Shown: positions 41,039 to 52,500 of the stretch, one piece after another
Position numbering within the stretch: position 1 is the first letter of the stretch
How the letters are laid out: each line of letters starts with the position of its first letter
Source: Candidatus Endomicrobium neocapritermitis
Lineage (GTDB): Bacteria > Elusimicrobiota > Endomicrobiia > Endomicrobiales > Endomicrobiaceae
NCBI GenBank assembly: GCA_009778325.1
Contig: WRJZ01000044.1
Location: 1-64,000 of the forward strand
Length of the DNA: 64,000 nt
Direction of reading: 5' to 3'
Position numbers and translations under genes: made by a program
Notes under the pieces: model-generated
Database searches by the model: none
What the model was told of the DNA's origin: nothing
The model's input: the letters and a program-made list of their open reading frames with translations, nothing else

Positions 41039-44000
41039 TTAAAAACTGTATTTCACGCCAAGAAGTCCGCCAAGGCTTGAGAGATTGTCCGCAGTTTTCA
41101 TTGTGCCTGAGGCGTATGCTTTAAAACTTTCGCTTAACTGGTAAGAAGCGTATAAGTTAACTCCGAAAATATCCTGTCCGGTTTCGCTTCCGACAACTTT
41201 AAAAACTTCGGTTTGCCCGTTTAATTTTACGTCAAGCTCAGGCAGATATCCGCTGAAAAGCCTGTCATATTCCGCGGAAAGAGATAAATGTAATTTTGAC
41301 ATTTTCATATTAGCGCTTAAGCCGAGCCTGGCATTAGTAACAAAAGTATTTGAACCTTCTATTTCCAAACTCAAAACATTCGCGCCGGTTTCATAAAAAT
41401 CCTGGTAATGCGCCCAGGAGCCGTTAAGTCCCGCATAAGGGCTTAACGAAAAAATTCCTGAGACGGGCATATTGTAAGAAGCTTCAACGTCGGCTTCCAA
41501 CAGATAACTTCTAAATTCGGTTTTTGCCTGACGGATACCGCTTCCGCCTACAACTTCAACGCTTCTTGTAATATCGTAAGAATGCCCCTCATAACCGAGA
41601 GCGGCTTTAAACTGCCACGCGCTTCTATTCGTCAAAGCATAAGCTCCGCCGCCGTAACTTGTAATATTTCCTTCATTTCTTCCCTGCGAAATGTCCGTCA
41701 TATTGTAAGTTCCGAAAAAGCCGAGCGTAAAATCCGGAGAAATTTTTGTATCCGCTCCGAAAACTCCGCCGTAATTCGAACTTTCAAAATCTCCCGGAGA
41801 ATTTATATCGGATTGAAAAACAAGAGAGCCGCCGCCGTCGGCATAAGCCCATATGTTATGGATTTTTCCGTTATCTTCCATATGGCTGAAAAGATCGCGC
41901 TTGCTTCTGTTGTGCAGGCTGTAATTCAAAGCGTTGGCTATAAAATAAGGCGCGGTTTCAAGATGCGCGATTTTTTGATCAAGAACGCTCATATCATTAA
42001 TGGTGTCTATGAGGTTTGCCAAAGGCCTGGAAGCGTTTGCCGATAACGCGTCGTACATTTTCGCGACGTTTTGCTGATTTTTTCCCAGACCGTCCAAACC
42101 GGAAAAATTGCTCTGCCTTATGCCGTTTACAACAAGCATAAACTGTTTTTTGTTTGCGTCAAATTCAAAAGTGTATTTTAAATCTTTAGCGGGATTCGGA
42201 TTGAATTTTTCAACGCCGGAACTGTCAAAACTGGTAAAATTATCAACATAATCCGCATAATCCATTACGCCGTAGCCGCCCTCTGCGTTTACAAGCGTAA
42301 ACCACAAATTATCGTAAGTCCCGACGCCGGCTGTGACATTTATTGTCCCTTCAAGCAAAGCGCTGCCGTCAACATTAATAATGTCGCAGCCGCCGCTTGA
42401 AAATACGCCGAGGTTGAGTTCAGTCCCGGAAGCAAGCGCAAAATCGCCGCCTACGGAAATTGTCTTGGCGGAAGCGGTTTGAACGTTTAAAACCGACCCG
42501 TTTGAAACCGACAAATCGTTTAACGACATATTTTTTCCGTCGGCGATGTAGAAAGAAACGCCTTTCAAATCCAAATTCAGCGCTTCATAGCCGCGGATAT
42601 CGTCATTCATATAAAAATTACCGCCGCCCTGCGCGGTTAAAATATTGTTTATTCCCGATGCGGTTATCGCATCGTTAATATTTACCGTTAGACTTGCGGA
42701 AACGTCAAATTGCGCGCCGGCGTTTCCCGCGAAATGTATTGAATTTGCCGAACCGTTCGCGGTGTTTCCGTCAAACATCGTAAGATCGGACGCTGTCTGG
42801 TTAAAATAAATTTCCGCAAGTTCAGACGCGTTTGAGCCTTTTAAATAAACCGCTCCGCCGTCAGTTCCGGCCGAATTAGACTTAAATTCAACATCGGTAA
42901 ATTTAAGCTGCCCTTTTCCCGTCAAATAAACCGCGCCGCCTTCGGCTTCCGACGAGTTTCCTGTAAAGGAAACTTCTTTTTCAAATACGGAGATTCCTCC
43001 TTCCTGATATAAAGCTCCGCCTCTGAACCTGGACTGGTTATTTATAAACTCCGAATTGTCCTTAAAAACAAGCGTGCCTTCCGAAGAGTAAATCGCCCCG
43101 CCCGAGCCGTTTGTTATGCCTTGCGCTTTATTATTTTCAAATTTGGAAACGGATAAAAAATTTAGCGCCTGCGCGAAAGCGTAAACCGCTCCGCCTCCTG
43201 AAGTTATAAGATCGCCCGAAGCGGTGTTATTTTCAAATAAAACGTTTTTAAAATTCATGACCCCGCTTGAAGCATAAACCGCTCCGCCTGAGAAATCAGC
43301 CGAATTTGAAGTAAACTCCGCTTCTAACTTTAAATCAAAAAGACCGCTGTCCTGGTAAACCGCTCCGCCTCTTGAGGAAGCAGAATTATTTTGAAATTTT
43401 GCCTGGGCGCTTCCGTCAATAATAAACGTTGAATTATATGAATATATAGCTCCGCCGCCGTTTGCGTCCATTCCCAACGCTTTGTTTCCGCTAAACTCAA
43501 TATTTGAATTTATGTCAAACACGTTATTTCCGAAAGCATAAATCGCTCCGCCGGAAATGGCCGCTTTGTTATTTCTGAAATAACCGGACGTAAACTTGTA
43601 TTCGCCTTCTCCGTCGTCTCCGTATACAAAGCTGTAAAAAGCGCCGCCGTTTGCGGAAGCTGTGTTAGAACTAAACTGCGCCTCGCCGTTAAAATTAACG
43701 GAATTTTTCGCGGAAGAATAAACGGCGAAAGCGCCGCCGTTTGCCTCGCTCTTATTATTCGCAAAAGACGCTGTTTTTCCCGCGATAAAATCAACTTTAT
43801 GATTTCCTTCCAAAGCCGTCATAATAACAGCTCCGCCTCCGCGCACATTATCAGAAGATACATTGTTTTTAAAAACCGCTCCGCCGTTAAACTCAAGCGC
43901 GTTGGAAGTTCCTCCTAAATACAAAGCTCCGCCGTTAAACGCCGAATTTCCGTCAAAAACGGCATTGCCGGAAAAAACCGCTTTACTGTTAACAAAAGCC

Positions 44001-46405
44001 GCGCCGCCGCCCATAGCCGTAGCAACATTGCCCGTAAAATTTACCGCGCCCGTAAATGTGTTAGTTGAACGCAAAGCGTATAAAGCTCCGCCGGAAACGT
44101 CCGTAAGTCCGAGCGTTTTATTTTCCGTAAAATCGGCAGAAGCGTTAAAAGTGAAATTGCTGTCAACGGAATGTATCGCAGCTCCGCCTTCGGGAGCGTT
44201 GCCTGTTACGGTATTGGCATGGAAAGACGCGGCATTACTGAAATTAAAAACAGAATCCTGCGCAAAAATTGCGCCGCCGCGCGTTAATGCCGTTGAATTA
44301 TTATTAAAAACAGCGCTGCCTGCGAAACTATAAGACATTCTGTCGGCATAAATGGCTCCGCCAGAACCAAAACCGGATATAAAGTTTTCGGAAGTATTCC
44401 CGTAAAAGTAGGCGTTTTCCGCAAAAACAGCCGTTCCTCTGGCTGAACCTTTGCCTACGCTGTAAATCGCGCCGCCGCCCAAAGAGGCCGTATTCGAGCT
44501 GAAAGTTACCGTCTTGTCGAAAGTTATGCTGTCGCCGGCTGAGAAAGAAATTTTATAAACCGCTCCGCCCGAGCCGAGCAAAGATTCATTTTTCTTAAAC
44601 TCCGCTCCGGACTGAAAACGCAATGTTCCCGTCGCGCTGTAAACCGCTCCGCCGTGACCGTTGATGCCGTCCGCGGAATTGCCGGTTATATTCGCGTATG
44701 ACGAAAAAGTAATATTCCCTGCCGCGGAGTAAATCGCGCCGCCTTGTCCGTACGCAAAATTACCGGATATATTTGTGTTTGACGAAAAAGCAATATTTCC
44801 GGCAGCATTATAAATTGCTCCGCCCGAACCGCCTGCTTTGTTGTTTTGAATATTTGCAAACCCGCTAAAAGTTAAATTCGAAGAAACGCCGCCTTTGTAT
44901 ATCGCGCCGCCTTCGGTTCCCGAAACATTACCGATTATTTCAGCCGCTCCGCTAAAAGCCATTGCGCCGGAACCCGAATAAATAGCGCCGCCTCGCCCGC
45001 TTTTTGCCGTGTTTGAGGTTATATAAGCGTTAGAAGAAAAAGTAATATTTCCGCCAGCGCTGTAAACCGCTCCGCCCGAACCCCCTGCCGTATTGCTTGT
45101 AAAATATATTCCCGCAAAACTCATCGGGCTTGTGCTGCCTTTATATATCGCCCCGCCGTGTGCATCCAAATCATTTGACGTCGAATTATTATTAAAAGTA
45201 GTCGCGGAATTATTGCTGAAAGTAAGATTGCCGCTTGCGGAGTAAATAGCGCCGCCGCCAAGCGTCGCGGTATTTGAAGAAAAATCCGCTTTATCGTTAA
45301 ACGTTACAGACGTGTTTGAATAAACCGCTCCGCCGTAACCGCCGGACTTATTATTTGTAAATTGCGCAGTCGAAAACACAATAGCATTTGTTCCGGCAGT
45401 TCTTTCATAATAAACCGCTCCGCCCGAACCGCCAGCCGTATTTGAATTAAAAACAGACGAATTTCTAAAAGCTATCAAACTTCCCGCTCCGCCTTTAAAA
45501 TAAACCGCTCCGCCGTCTTTGCCTGCCTTATTGTTTTCAAACAACGATGTGGTGCCAGTGCTGCCTTGAAAAACCGTATTGACACCGTTGTAAAGCGAAG
45601 CATAAGCCCCGCCGTAACCGTCCGAAGAATTTCCCCTGAACAGAGTTCCGCTTGAAAAAGTTACATTAATTGAGGGCGCGGAAATACCCGATGTTCCGGA
45701 ATATCCCCCTATAAAAACCGCTCCGCCGTAAAGATTCGCGCGGGTTGCAGCGTTAATGCCTTCCACGGTATTTGAAATGAGATAAACGTCTTTAAATTCT
45801 ATGGTTCTGTTTGTCATATAATATGAAAAAGTCGAATTATATATGTCATACGCCGGATAATTGTAATAATAATTTCCGTAAGCCCCGCCTCCTTTTACGG
45901 ATGCATTTGTGCTTAAAACACGGCCGTTTGTTATCGTCAAATACTCAAAACTATGCTCTATTAAAACGCCTCTGCTCTGAATATACTTTGTAAGAAAAGT
46001 AAAAGCCGCGCTTTGTTTATCGGCGTTTATAGCCAATCTATCGCTGTTCGGAAGGTATTCGTATACATCTATCTCCAGCCAAGGAATTATAGGGTGCGGC
46101 GCCGTTGACACAAAAACAGCAGTATAAGAGGCAGATTTAACCGAAAATTTAAAATTGTCAGGGCCGTATTGCCAAGTCCATGTGCCAAACCACCCGGTTC
46201 TTACCCGTTCATCTTCTTCAACTGCCGCGGGCATTCCGCTGACGGAATAATCGACATCATTGGTAAGTTCATAAGACTTTCCGCCGGTATCGCCTTGAGA
46301 GTTCCATGCGGATTTCAAATCGTTTTCATTTACCGCGCAATACGCGGACGAAGCGAAAACAAAAATAAACAACGGCAGCAATAATACGGCTTTTTTTAGT
46401 TTCAT
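41039..46405 (-). CDS. Type Va autotransporter with Pmp-like GGA(I/V)Y repeats
   Basis: 1788 aa. The signal peptide MKLKKAVLLLPLFIFVFASS is followed by a unique N-terminal region (about 25-230). About 33 diverged repeats follow, each ending in a GGA(I/V/L)(Y/F) motif preceded by an FxxN or SSNTA turn (SSNTATLGGGAIYSASG, ENNKAGKDGGAVYFKGGAG). This is the pattern of chlamydial polymorphic membrane proteins and related adhesins. A stalk of about 150 residues (NLGVFSSGGCDIINVDGSAL and on) leads to an autotransporter barrel of about 270 residues starting near IHNIWAYADGGGSLVFQ and ending in LGGLLGVKYSF with terminal Phe. The passenger is expected as a beta-helix on the cell surface. No protease motif is seen. 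GGGGA precedes the ATG. It stands alone, with inverted repeats in both flanking gaps, so it is probably its own transcription unit. Confidence 0.92.
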   Translation of the reverse strand: MKLKKAVLLLPLFIFVFASSAYCAVNENDLKSAWNSQGDTGGKSYELTNDVDYSVSGMPAAVEEDERVRTGWFGTWTWQYGPDNFKFSVKSASYTAVFVSTAPHPIIPWLEIDVYEYLPNSDRLAINADKQSAAFTFLTKYIQSRGVLIEHSFEYLTITNGRVLSTNASVKGGGAYGNYYYNYPAYDIYNSTFSYYMTNRTIEFKDVYLISNTVEGINAATRANLYGGAVFIGGYSGTSGISAPSINVTFSSGTLFRGNSSDGYGGAYASLYNGVNTVFQGSTGTTSLFENNKAGKDGGAVYFKGGAGSLIAFRNSSVFNSNTAGGSGGAVYYERTAGTNAIVFSTAQFTNNKSGGYGGAVYSNTSVTFNDKADFSSNTATLGGGAIYSASGNLTFSNNSATTFNNNSTSNDLDAHGGAIYKGSTSPMSFAGIYFTSNTAGGSGGAVYSAGGNITFSSNAYITSNTAKSGRGGAIYSGSGAMAFSGAAEIIGNVSGTEGGAIYKGGVSSNLTFSGFANIQNNKAGGSGGAIYNAAGNIAFSSNTNISGNFAYGQGGAIYSAAGNITFSSYANITGNSADGINGHGGAVYSATGTLRFQSGAEFKKNESLLGSGGAVYKISFSAGDSITFDKTVTFSSNTASLGGGAIYSVGKGSARGTAVFAENAYFYGNTSENFISGFGSGGAIYADRMSYSFAGSAVFNNNSTALTRGGAIFAQDSVFNFSNAASFHANTVTGNAPEGGAAIHSVDSNFTFNASADFTENKTLGLTDVSGGALYALRSTNTFTGAVNFTGNVATAMGGGAAFVNSKAVFSGNAVFDGNSAFNGGALYLGGTSNALEFNGGAVFKNNVSSDNVRGGGAVIMTALEGNHKVDFIAGKTASFANNKSEANGGAFAVYSSAKNSVNFNGEAQFSSNTASANGGAFYSFVYGDDGEGEYKFTSGYFRNNKAAISGGAIYAFGNNVFDINSNIEFSGNKALGMDANGGGAIYSYNSTFIIDGSAQAKFQNNSASSRGGAVYQDSGLFDLKLEAEFTSNSADFSGGAVYASSGVMNFKNVLFENNTASGDLITSGGGAVYAFAQALNFLSVSKFENNKAQGITNGSGGAIYSSEGTLVFKDNSEFINNQSRFRGGALYQEGGISVFEKEVSFTGNSSEAEGGAVYLTGKGQLKFTDVEFKSNSAGTDGGAVYLKGSNASELAEIYFNQTASDLTMFDGNTANGSANSIHFAGNAGAQFDVSASLTVNINDAITASGINNILTAQGGGNFYMNDDIRGYEALNLDLKGVSFYIADGKNMSLNDLSVSNGSVLNVQTASAKTISVGGDFALASGTELNLGVFSSGGCDIINVDGSALLEGTINVTAGVGTYDNLWFTLVNAEGGYGVMDYADYVDNFTSFDSSGVEKFNPNPAKDLKYTFEFDANKKQFMLVVNGIRQSNFSGLDGLGKNQQNVAKMYDALSANASRPLANLIDTINDMSVLDQKIAHLETAPYFIANALNYSLHNRSKRDLFSHMEDNGKIHNIWAYADGGGSLVFQSDINSPGDFESSNYGGVFGADTKISPDFTLGFFGTYNMTDISQGRNEGNITSYGGGAYALTNRSAWQFKAALGYEGHSYDITRSVEVVGGSGIRQAKTEFRSYLLEADVEASYNMPVSGIFSLSPYAGLNGSWAHYQDFYETGANVLSLEIEGSNTFVTNARLGLSANMKMSKLHLSLSAEYDRLFSGYLPELDVKLNGQTEVFKVVGSETGQDIFGVNLYASYQLSESFKAYASGTMKTADNLSSLGGLLGVKYSF

Positions 46406-46419
46406 AAATTCCCCATTAT

Positions 46420-46546
46420 AATTACGAATGACAAATTACGAATTACGAATCAACGGCAAAAGATAAAAACTGCAATTGCGAATTACGAATAAACGGCTGC
46501 CTCAAATGGATTTTGGTCTTTGATTCGTCATTCGTAATTCGTAATT
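46420..46546. repeat. Intergenic inverted repeat of ATTACGA units
   Basis: The left arm 46420-46452 (AATTACGAATGAC, AAATTACGAATTACGAATCAA) and the right arm 46520-46546 (TTGATTCGTCATTCG, TAATTCGTAATT) are inverted. Each is made of repeated 7-bp ATTACGA or TCGTAAT units. The middle carries another partial array (AATTGCGAATTACGAATAAA). It fills the gap between TpsA3 and the autotransporter. Confidence 0.8.
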
Positions 46547-46549
46547 AAT

Positions 46550-49500
46550 TTATTCCTCTGTCTGCAATAAATTCGAGCTTATTATTAAAGTTTCGTTTTG
46601 CATTTTTTCAATGCCGTCCATAATATTTACCCCGGTCAATATGCGGTATCTGTCTTCGGAAGCCGTCATGAATACCGGCGACCACACAGCCGCCGGATGC
46701 ACCATAAGCTTTTTAATATCCATATATCCTACTCTTATATTTTTAACGTATTTATTATCGGTAAAATTGACATTGAGGTCGGTATTTTTAGAAATAGAAA
46801 GATCCACTATAAAAGCGTTATTATCCGGAACAAGCAGCGAAACCGTTCCTCCGCCGGAATTTCTTACGTAATCGGAATAAAAAGTAGTGTGAACGTACTG
46901 GTCAAGGTAAATTCCTGTTACCGCAGACAAATTAACTCTTCCTTTTTCTTCTATCGGCGCCGCTATTATTCTTGAATTTTCCTTGCCGATTGAACCTGTC
47001 AAAGAATGAAGCGTAATATTCGCGGCTGTGACATTTGGCGCCGTGTCTCCCAAATATACTGCCGTTATATCGCCGTTTGCTATTACCACTAAATCTTTTC
47101 CGGCGTCAAAATAGTCTATCGTAAGCCCGTTGGTAAAACCTTCGACATAAATTCCGCCGTTTAACGCCTCGAGATTTGCCAATACGGAAACAGGATTTTC
47201 GCTGTCCAAATAAAGACGCCTGTTTGGTTTTCCTATATCGCCGTTTTGCGAAATAAGCGTAATTTTGTCAGCGTAAATGCCGGAGCCGGCGACTCCCGCG
47301 CCGTCCATAATAATATCGCCGTAAGCTTCGGCAAAAACATTGCCGCGTTCCGAAACGGCTTTATTGCCGATAATCAGCGCGCCGTTTAAAATGTTGAAAT
47401 TTATATTTCCTTCAAACGACCTTATCGCGCCTTTTATGTTTAAGTTACCGTTTTCAACAAGAGATATTATATCTTCTCCGGCTGTAATCGAGCCTTCAAT
47501 ATCCGTTTTCTCGCCGCTTTTCAAATCAACCCCGCCGTTTGCGTTCAAATCGCCTTTCACTATAAGCTCTTTTTTGCTGTCTGCGGTTATATCTTTATCT
47601 GCGGTTATATTTCCGGTTATTTCCGTTTTCCCTTCGCTTGAAAGCGCGGCTTTGCCTTCAGAAGAAATCACGCTGCCAGTTATCTTAAGGTCGCTTTCTT
47701 CGGACTTCATTTCAATATCGCCTTTAGCGGAAACTGCGGCATTGACTTCAACTTCTTTTTTACCCGTAATATTTATGCCGCCGTTTTTCGAAGTAATATA
47801 TTGCGTTCCGGTCTCAATTGAACCGGCTGAGACTATATTTATATCTTCAGCTGCTAAAATTTTGTCAGCATAAAGATTTCCGGTTGAGGATAAATCCACC
47901 AGACCTTCAGAAGACTCAATTTCTTCAAAATTCCCCTTTCCCTGCGCTTCAATATAAATATCGCTTTTTGCAAAAGCCGAAATTACTTCTTTTACGTCGG
48001 CTTTTATCTTATTATCCGCAGCTCCTATCTTATTATTCAACGCTTTCAAAATTAAGTTTTTAGCGGTTATGCGGGAATTTTCATCAAACCCGTATATCGC
48101 GCCGTTTTTTGACATAACGGAAATATATTCGCCGGCCGTAAGATTGCCGTAATACAAATCTCTGGAGCCTACATTATTTACATAAATATTTCCGTTTGCA
48201 GAAACGTTCAGAATAGCACCGTCCCCGGGGTTCAAAGCTACGCTCAAACCTCTTTCCACGGTTCCCACGTTTTCAGCGGTTATGTTTATAACGCGCGCGT
48301 TTATATTTTCATAATCGGAAGAATCGTATCCCGCGCCATAGATATTTCCTTTGGAGTCTATAACTATTTCATTGCTCGCATATAATGAATACAAAGATAA
48401 GTTATTATCGGAAGAGATATAAATGCTCTTATCGGCATTAGCCGCTGACGCACTAAGAATGCCCGTCATATCGAGCTTTATTTTATTATCCGAACTTCCT
48501 ATATTACCGTTGGAGGAACCAAGAAAAACATCTTTTCCGATAATATTCGCATTGTTGCTTAAAGAAGCGTTATATATATTCTCCGAACTTCTTACCATTA
48601 TATTGCCGCCTGATTTTATTTGGTCTATGTTTATGTCTCTTTGCGAAGCGATATATACGTAACCTTTCGCGTCTATATTCAATTTTCCGGACGCGTTTAT
48701 GTTTACGTCTTTCTGGTTGGCTATAGTAATGCCGGTGAGTTTTGAAGGATCTCCGGCGTCATCATAATGCCATGTCGTGTTATGGTAATCCGCGCTTGCA
48801 AGCAAGAGTTTTTGGTTTTCGTCCAGTTGTGCGAAAGAGAATCCGTTCATGCCTATGTAAAAGCTTTTTTCGTTCAAACCTACAGAACCGCCGGCATTAA
48901 TAAATACGTTTACGCCGCGGATATTATCTTCTTTAGTATAAACGTCAAACGCTCCAAGTCCGCCGCCGGCTTTCGCGCCGTTCATAGCGTATAAAAGCTG
49001 GTCTCTTGTCCAAGTATGATTTTCGTCAAAAAGCCCGAGCTGGTTTTCCCATAAAGCAAGCAGTTCGCTTTTTTTGCGTTCGTCAATGTAAGCGTTCGTA
49101 TTTATGTCGTGCACGCTTCCGTTTTCAACGGTAAGGCGCACATCTCCGCCGTAAGCATAAACCGCGCTGATGCCTAAATCTCCGGCTGCTCTTTTTATAA
49201 GTTTAATATCTCCGGAAGCTGCGGCTTTCAGAGTGTCGGCCTCAATTTCAAGGTCTGCGCCGTTATAGCCGGTTATGGACCCTCTCTTGGACTCTATTTC
49301 GGTATTTACGCCTTTTATCTTGCTGCTTGCGCTGTTTGCCGCAATTTCTTCATCGGAAATAAGCTTAAGATCGCCATCTTCGGTAGTTACGCTTCCTATT
49401 TTAAAAACTCCGAATTTGCTGTCGTTGGTTTTGGCTATAAGGTTTATGTTTCCGGATCCGCTGTTTATAGCGTTAAAAATTCCGCCTTTCAAACTTACGG

Positions 49501-52500
49501 TTATGGGATTGTAGTTCCCTATGCCGTTTACGGCTTTAAGCGTAATGTCTTTGCCGGCTATAACCGCTCCGCCGCTTATGCCTTCTATAGCGCCGCCGGT
49601 TGATGTAATATTAACATTAGCAGAGTTCCCCGCGTTTATACTGCCTCTTAAGCCTACGTTAGACGCCGAATTAATATTTATGTCTTGAGCGGTTCTGTAT
49701 CCGTCAAAACTTATCGATATAGGATTGCCGGCTTGTATGCTGTGCACATTATAATTATTGTATCCTTGCTGCGTTGTGACGCGCCTCCAATATGTCTTTA
49801 CGGAAAATATCCACCAGCCTGAGCTGTATGAACCGTCTACATCGTTTGTAACAATCTCGCCGGTGTCGCCTTTGTATTGATAGTCGTATGTGTATAGCGA
49901 GCCGCCGCCGTATGTAATGTATTCGCCTTTTGCAAGAGGATCAACTACTTTCCATTCGCCTGTCTTATCCATTCTGCTTACGTCCGGCACCAGCCAGTCA
50001 ATCCCCCAAAAACTGTTGTTCTCATAATAATACTCTCTTCTGACGACATCTTGGGAACCCGTAGTCCAAGTATATCTGATATCGGATCTGGGATTATACG
50101 TAAAAGTACCGTTATTCGCTCCGTATACGGCACTTTTGCCTCTTTCATTCGTAACCATTTTAATATTAGTTCCGTCAAAAGTATAAGTCGTTTCAAGCGC
50201 AACCAATTTGCCTTCATTATTGTATACTTTTGGTTTGGCAAGATCGGTTATTTTTATTTCGCCCTCTATTTTTTTATCGGTATTTATATTGTTAAGTATT
50301 ATGTCGCTTGAGGAAGTGTTGTTGATCGTCACGCGAGCATAGCCGTCAAGGGCGACAAGTTTCCCATAGCCTTGCGCCGAAGTGTTCATAATGCTTCCGT
50401 AAAGATAAAGTTTGCCGCCTTCTATGTTTACGCTTGACACTTCGATATCTCCGGTAAGCACATTATAATATGCCGCAAGGTTTCCGTGGCTTGAATGCAG
50501 CTTATATAAAGGGCTGGCCGTGGAACTGTTTTTGCTTAAATAATCACTTACGGCCGCTGCTATGGTGCCGTCGCCGAAATTAAGGCGTATGCTGCCGCCT
50601 ACAGTCAATGTCCAGTCTTTCACGCCCGCCTGTATAAGGCCGTTAATATCCAAATACGTTCCGCTGATATAGACGTTATTTGCGATTATTGACGATCTGC
50701 CGAAGGAAGACTCATCCTGTTTCGTACTGCTGGAAGTGTCGGTTTTAGCATTTTCGTTAGTATTTGCCACCGAATTCCACACATTCCTAGGGTCGCCTCC
50801 GACATGGAAAATATAATCGTTTTTCAGCGAACTCTGCACAAAATCTTTTGCCGCGGTTATGTGTATCTCTCTTGCCAGTATGCTGCCTTTGGATTCAATG
50901 CTTCCCTGTGAAGTAATGTATACCGAGCCCGCAGGATTTAGTATATCTCCGAGAAGCTCCAAATTAGGCGTCATCTTGGCTGAAGGATAGCCTTCGTTTA
51001 TTATGCTTATCACTGTCTGGGAACCGTCGCTTTTGTTTGAAGAAAGATTTAAATTTCCGTATTTGCTGCCGGTCTGCAGAATATGATTTACGAAAATATC
51101 GCCGTTGGCGTCGTCTGAAATTAAAATGTCGTTAATTCTTAAAAAGTGGTCGCTGTTATTTACAATTTCCACGGTTGCCTGAGCATTGGCTTTTAATAAA
51201 CCGCTTCCGGCAAGGCTGTTCATCTCTATTTGAATGTCTCCCCTTCCGGCAGCCATATCGGCTAACTCTATATAAGGAACATACGCTCCTTCATATATAT
51301 CAACCTCTTTGCCGTTTACGGTTTCGCGGAAACCCAAAGAGACAAGCTGAGCGTCAAGACGCGCTATTTCCATGTTTATCGCTCCCACTATCTCATCGGA
51401 CGCGCCGTACTCGCCCCTTAACTTTATAAGAGCTTCTTTCTGTTTAATAATATTGTTGACAAGGTTCATTATCCCGGTTTCATACTCTACCGTAGTTTCT
51501 TCGTTTCCGAAAACCACATAAACAAAGTCGCCAACGCCGTCTGCGTCGGCATCCGGCCCTTGGTTAATAGTTATGCGAATATCGTTGTTTGCTCCCGCTA
51601 TAACTTTTCCGTCAACGGTTAAAAGCGAGTTTACGTTTCTTTCAATTTTTCTGTCGCTTTCCTTTGTGGCTACTTCACCCAAAGGCGTGTATATGTTCAA
51701 AAAGCCTCTTTCTTCGGAACGCCCTTCGGTTGAGCCTATGTTAACGTTTTTGCTGCTTTTTAACTCCGCGCCTGAATTTACATTGACTTTGTCGTCAACG
51801 TTAATTATTGAGTTAGCTTTTGATCTGGCGTCTATCGGTATAACCGCCATATTGTAAATTTCCGTAATAGATTTGCTTTTGTAAAACGCCCAGCCCTCTA
51901 TTTCCGCTACTCCTATTCCAGGAGTCTGGCTCTTTGAGAGATTAAGATTTATATCGCCCGCAGCGTAAATATCGGCTCCGGTTAAGAAAGTTATATTATT
52001 TTTTATATTTGCAATGCTGTTGCTGTTTCCCTGAACGCCGCTTATAAAAGCAACCGCGTCTATATATGTCTGGGTATCTAAATTCTGGTCGGATTTTGAA
52101 TTTATCGTAAAATCTTTTCCGGCGTAAATTTTGCCAGCGAAAGCCGCTTCCGTATTTGAGTTGTTTGTGACCGATGATTCCACGGCTGAAACGGACGCGC
52201 CGGCAACCGTTTTAAGTTTTGTCAAATCTACTCCCGTAGAATTGTTGTAAAGGTCTATAACAAAAGCGCTGTTTTTATCGGCGTCTTTTTTAGTGGTGAT
52301 ATTCGTATCCTTGCCGAAATTCACTCTCGCGTCATTATAAATATCAGTTATGCTTTTCGCGAAGAAACCGCTTGCTACAGCGGCCGATATGGCGTCTATA
52401 TTCGCTCCGGAACCGGATTTGTTGAATATATTTGAGGACTTTATCGCGATATTGTTAGCCGTAATATTAGTTTTTCCCGTTATATCCACATTGGTGTCGG

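Noticed and set aside
46415-46420. TATAAT just before the 1788-aa autotransporter as a leaderless promoter
   Set aside because: No -35-like sequence lies at 16-18 bp, and the match arises inside the ATTACGA repeat. A GGGGA Shine-Dalgarno is present, which argues for a leadered transcript.
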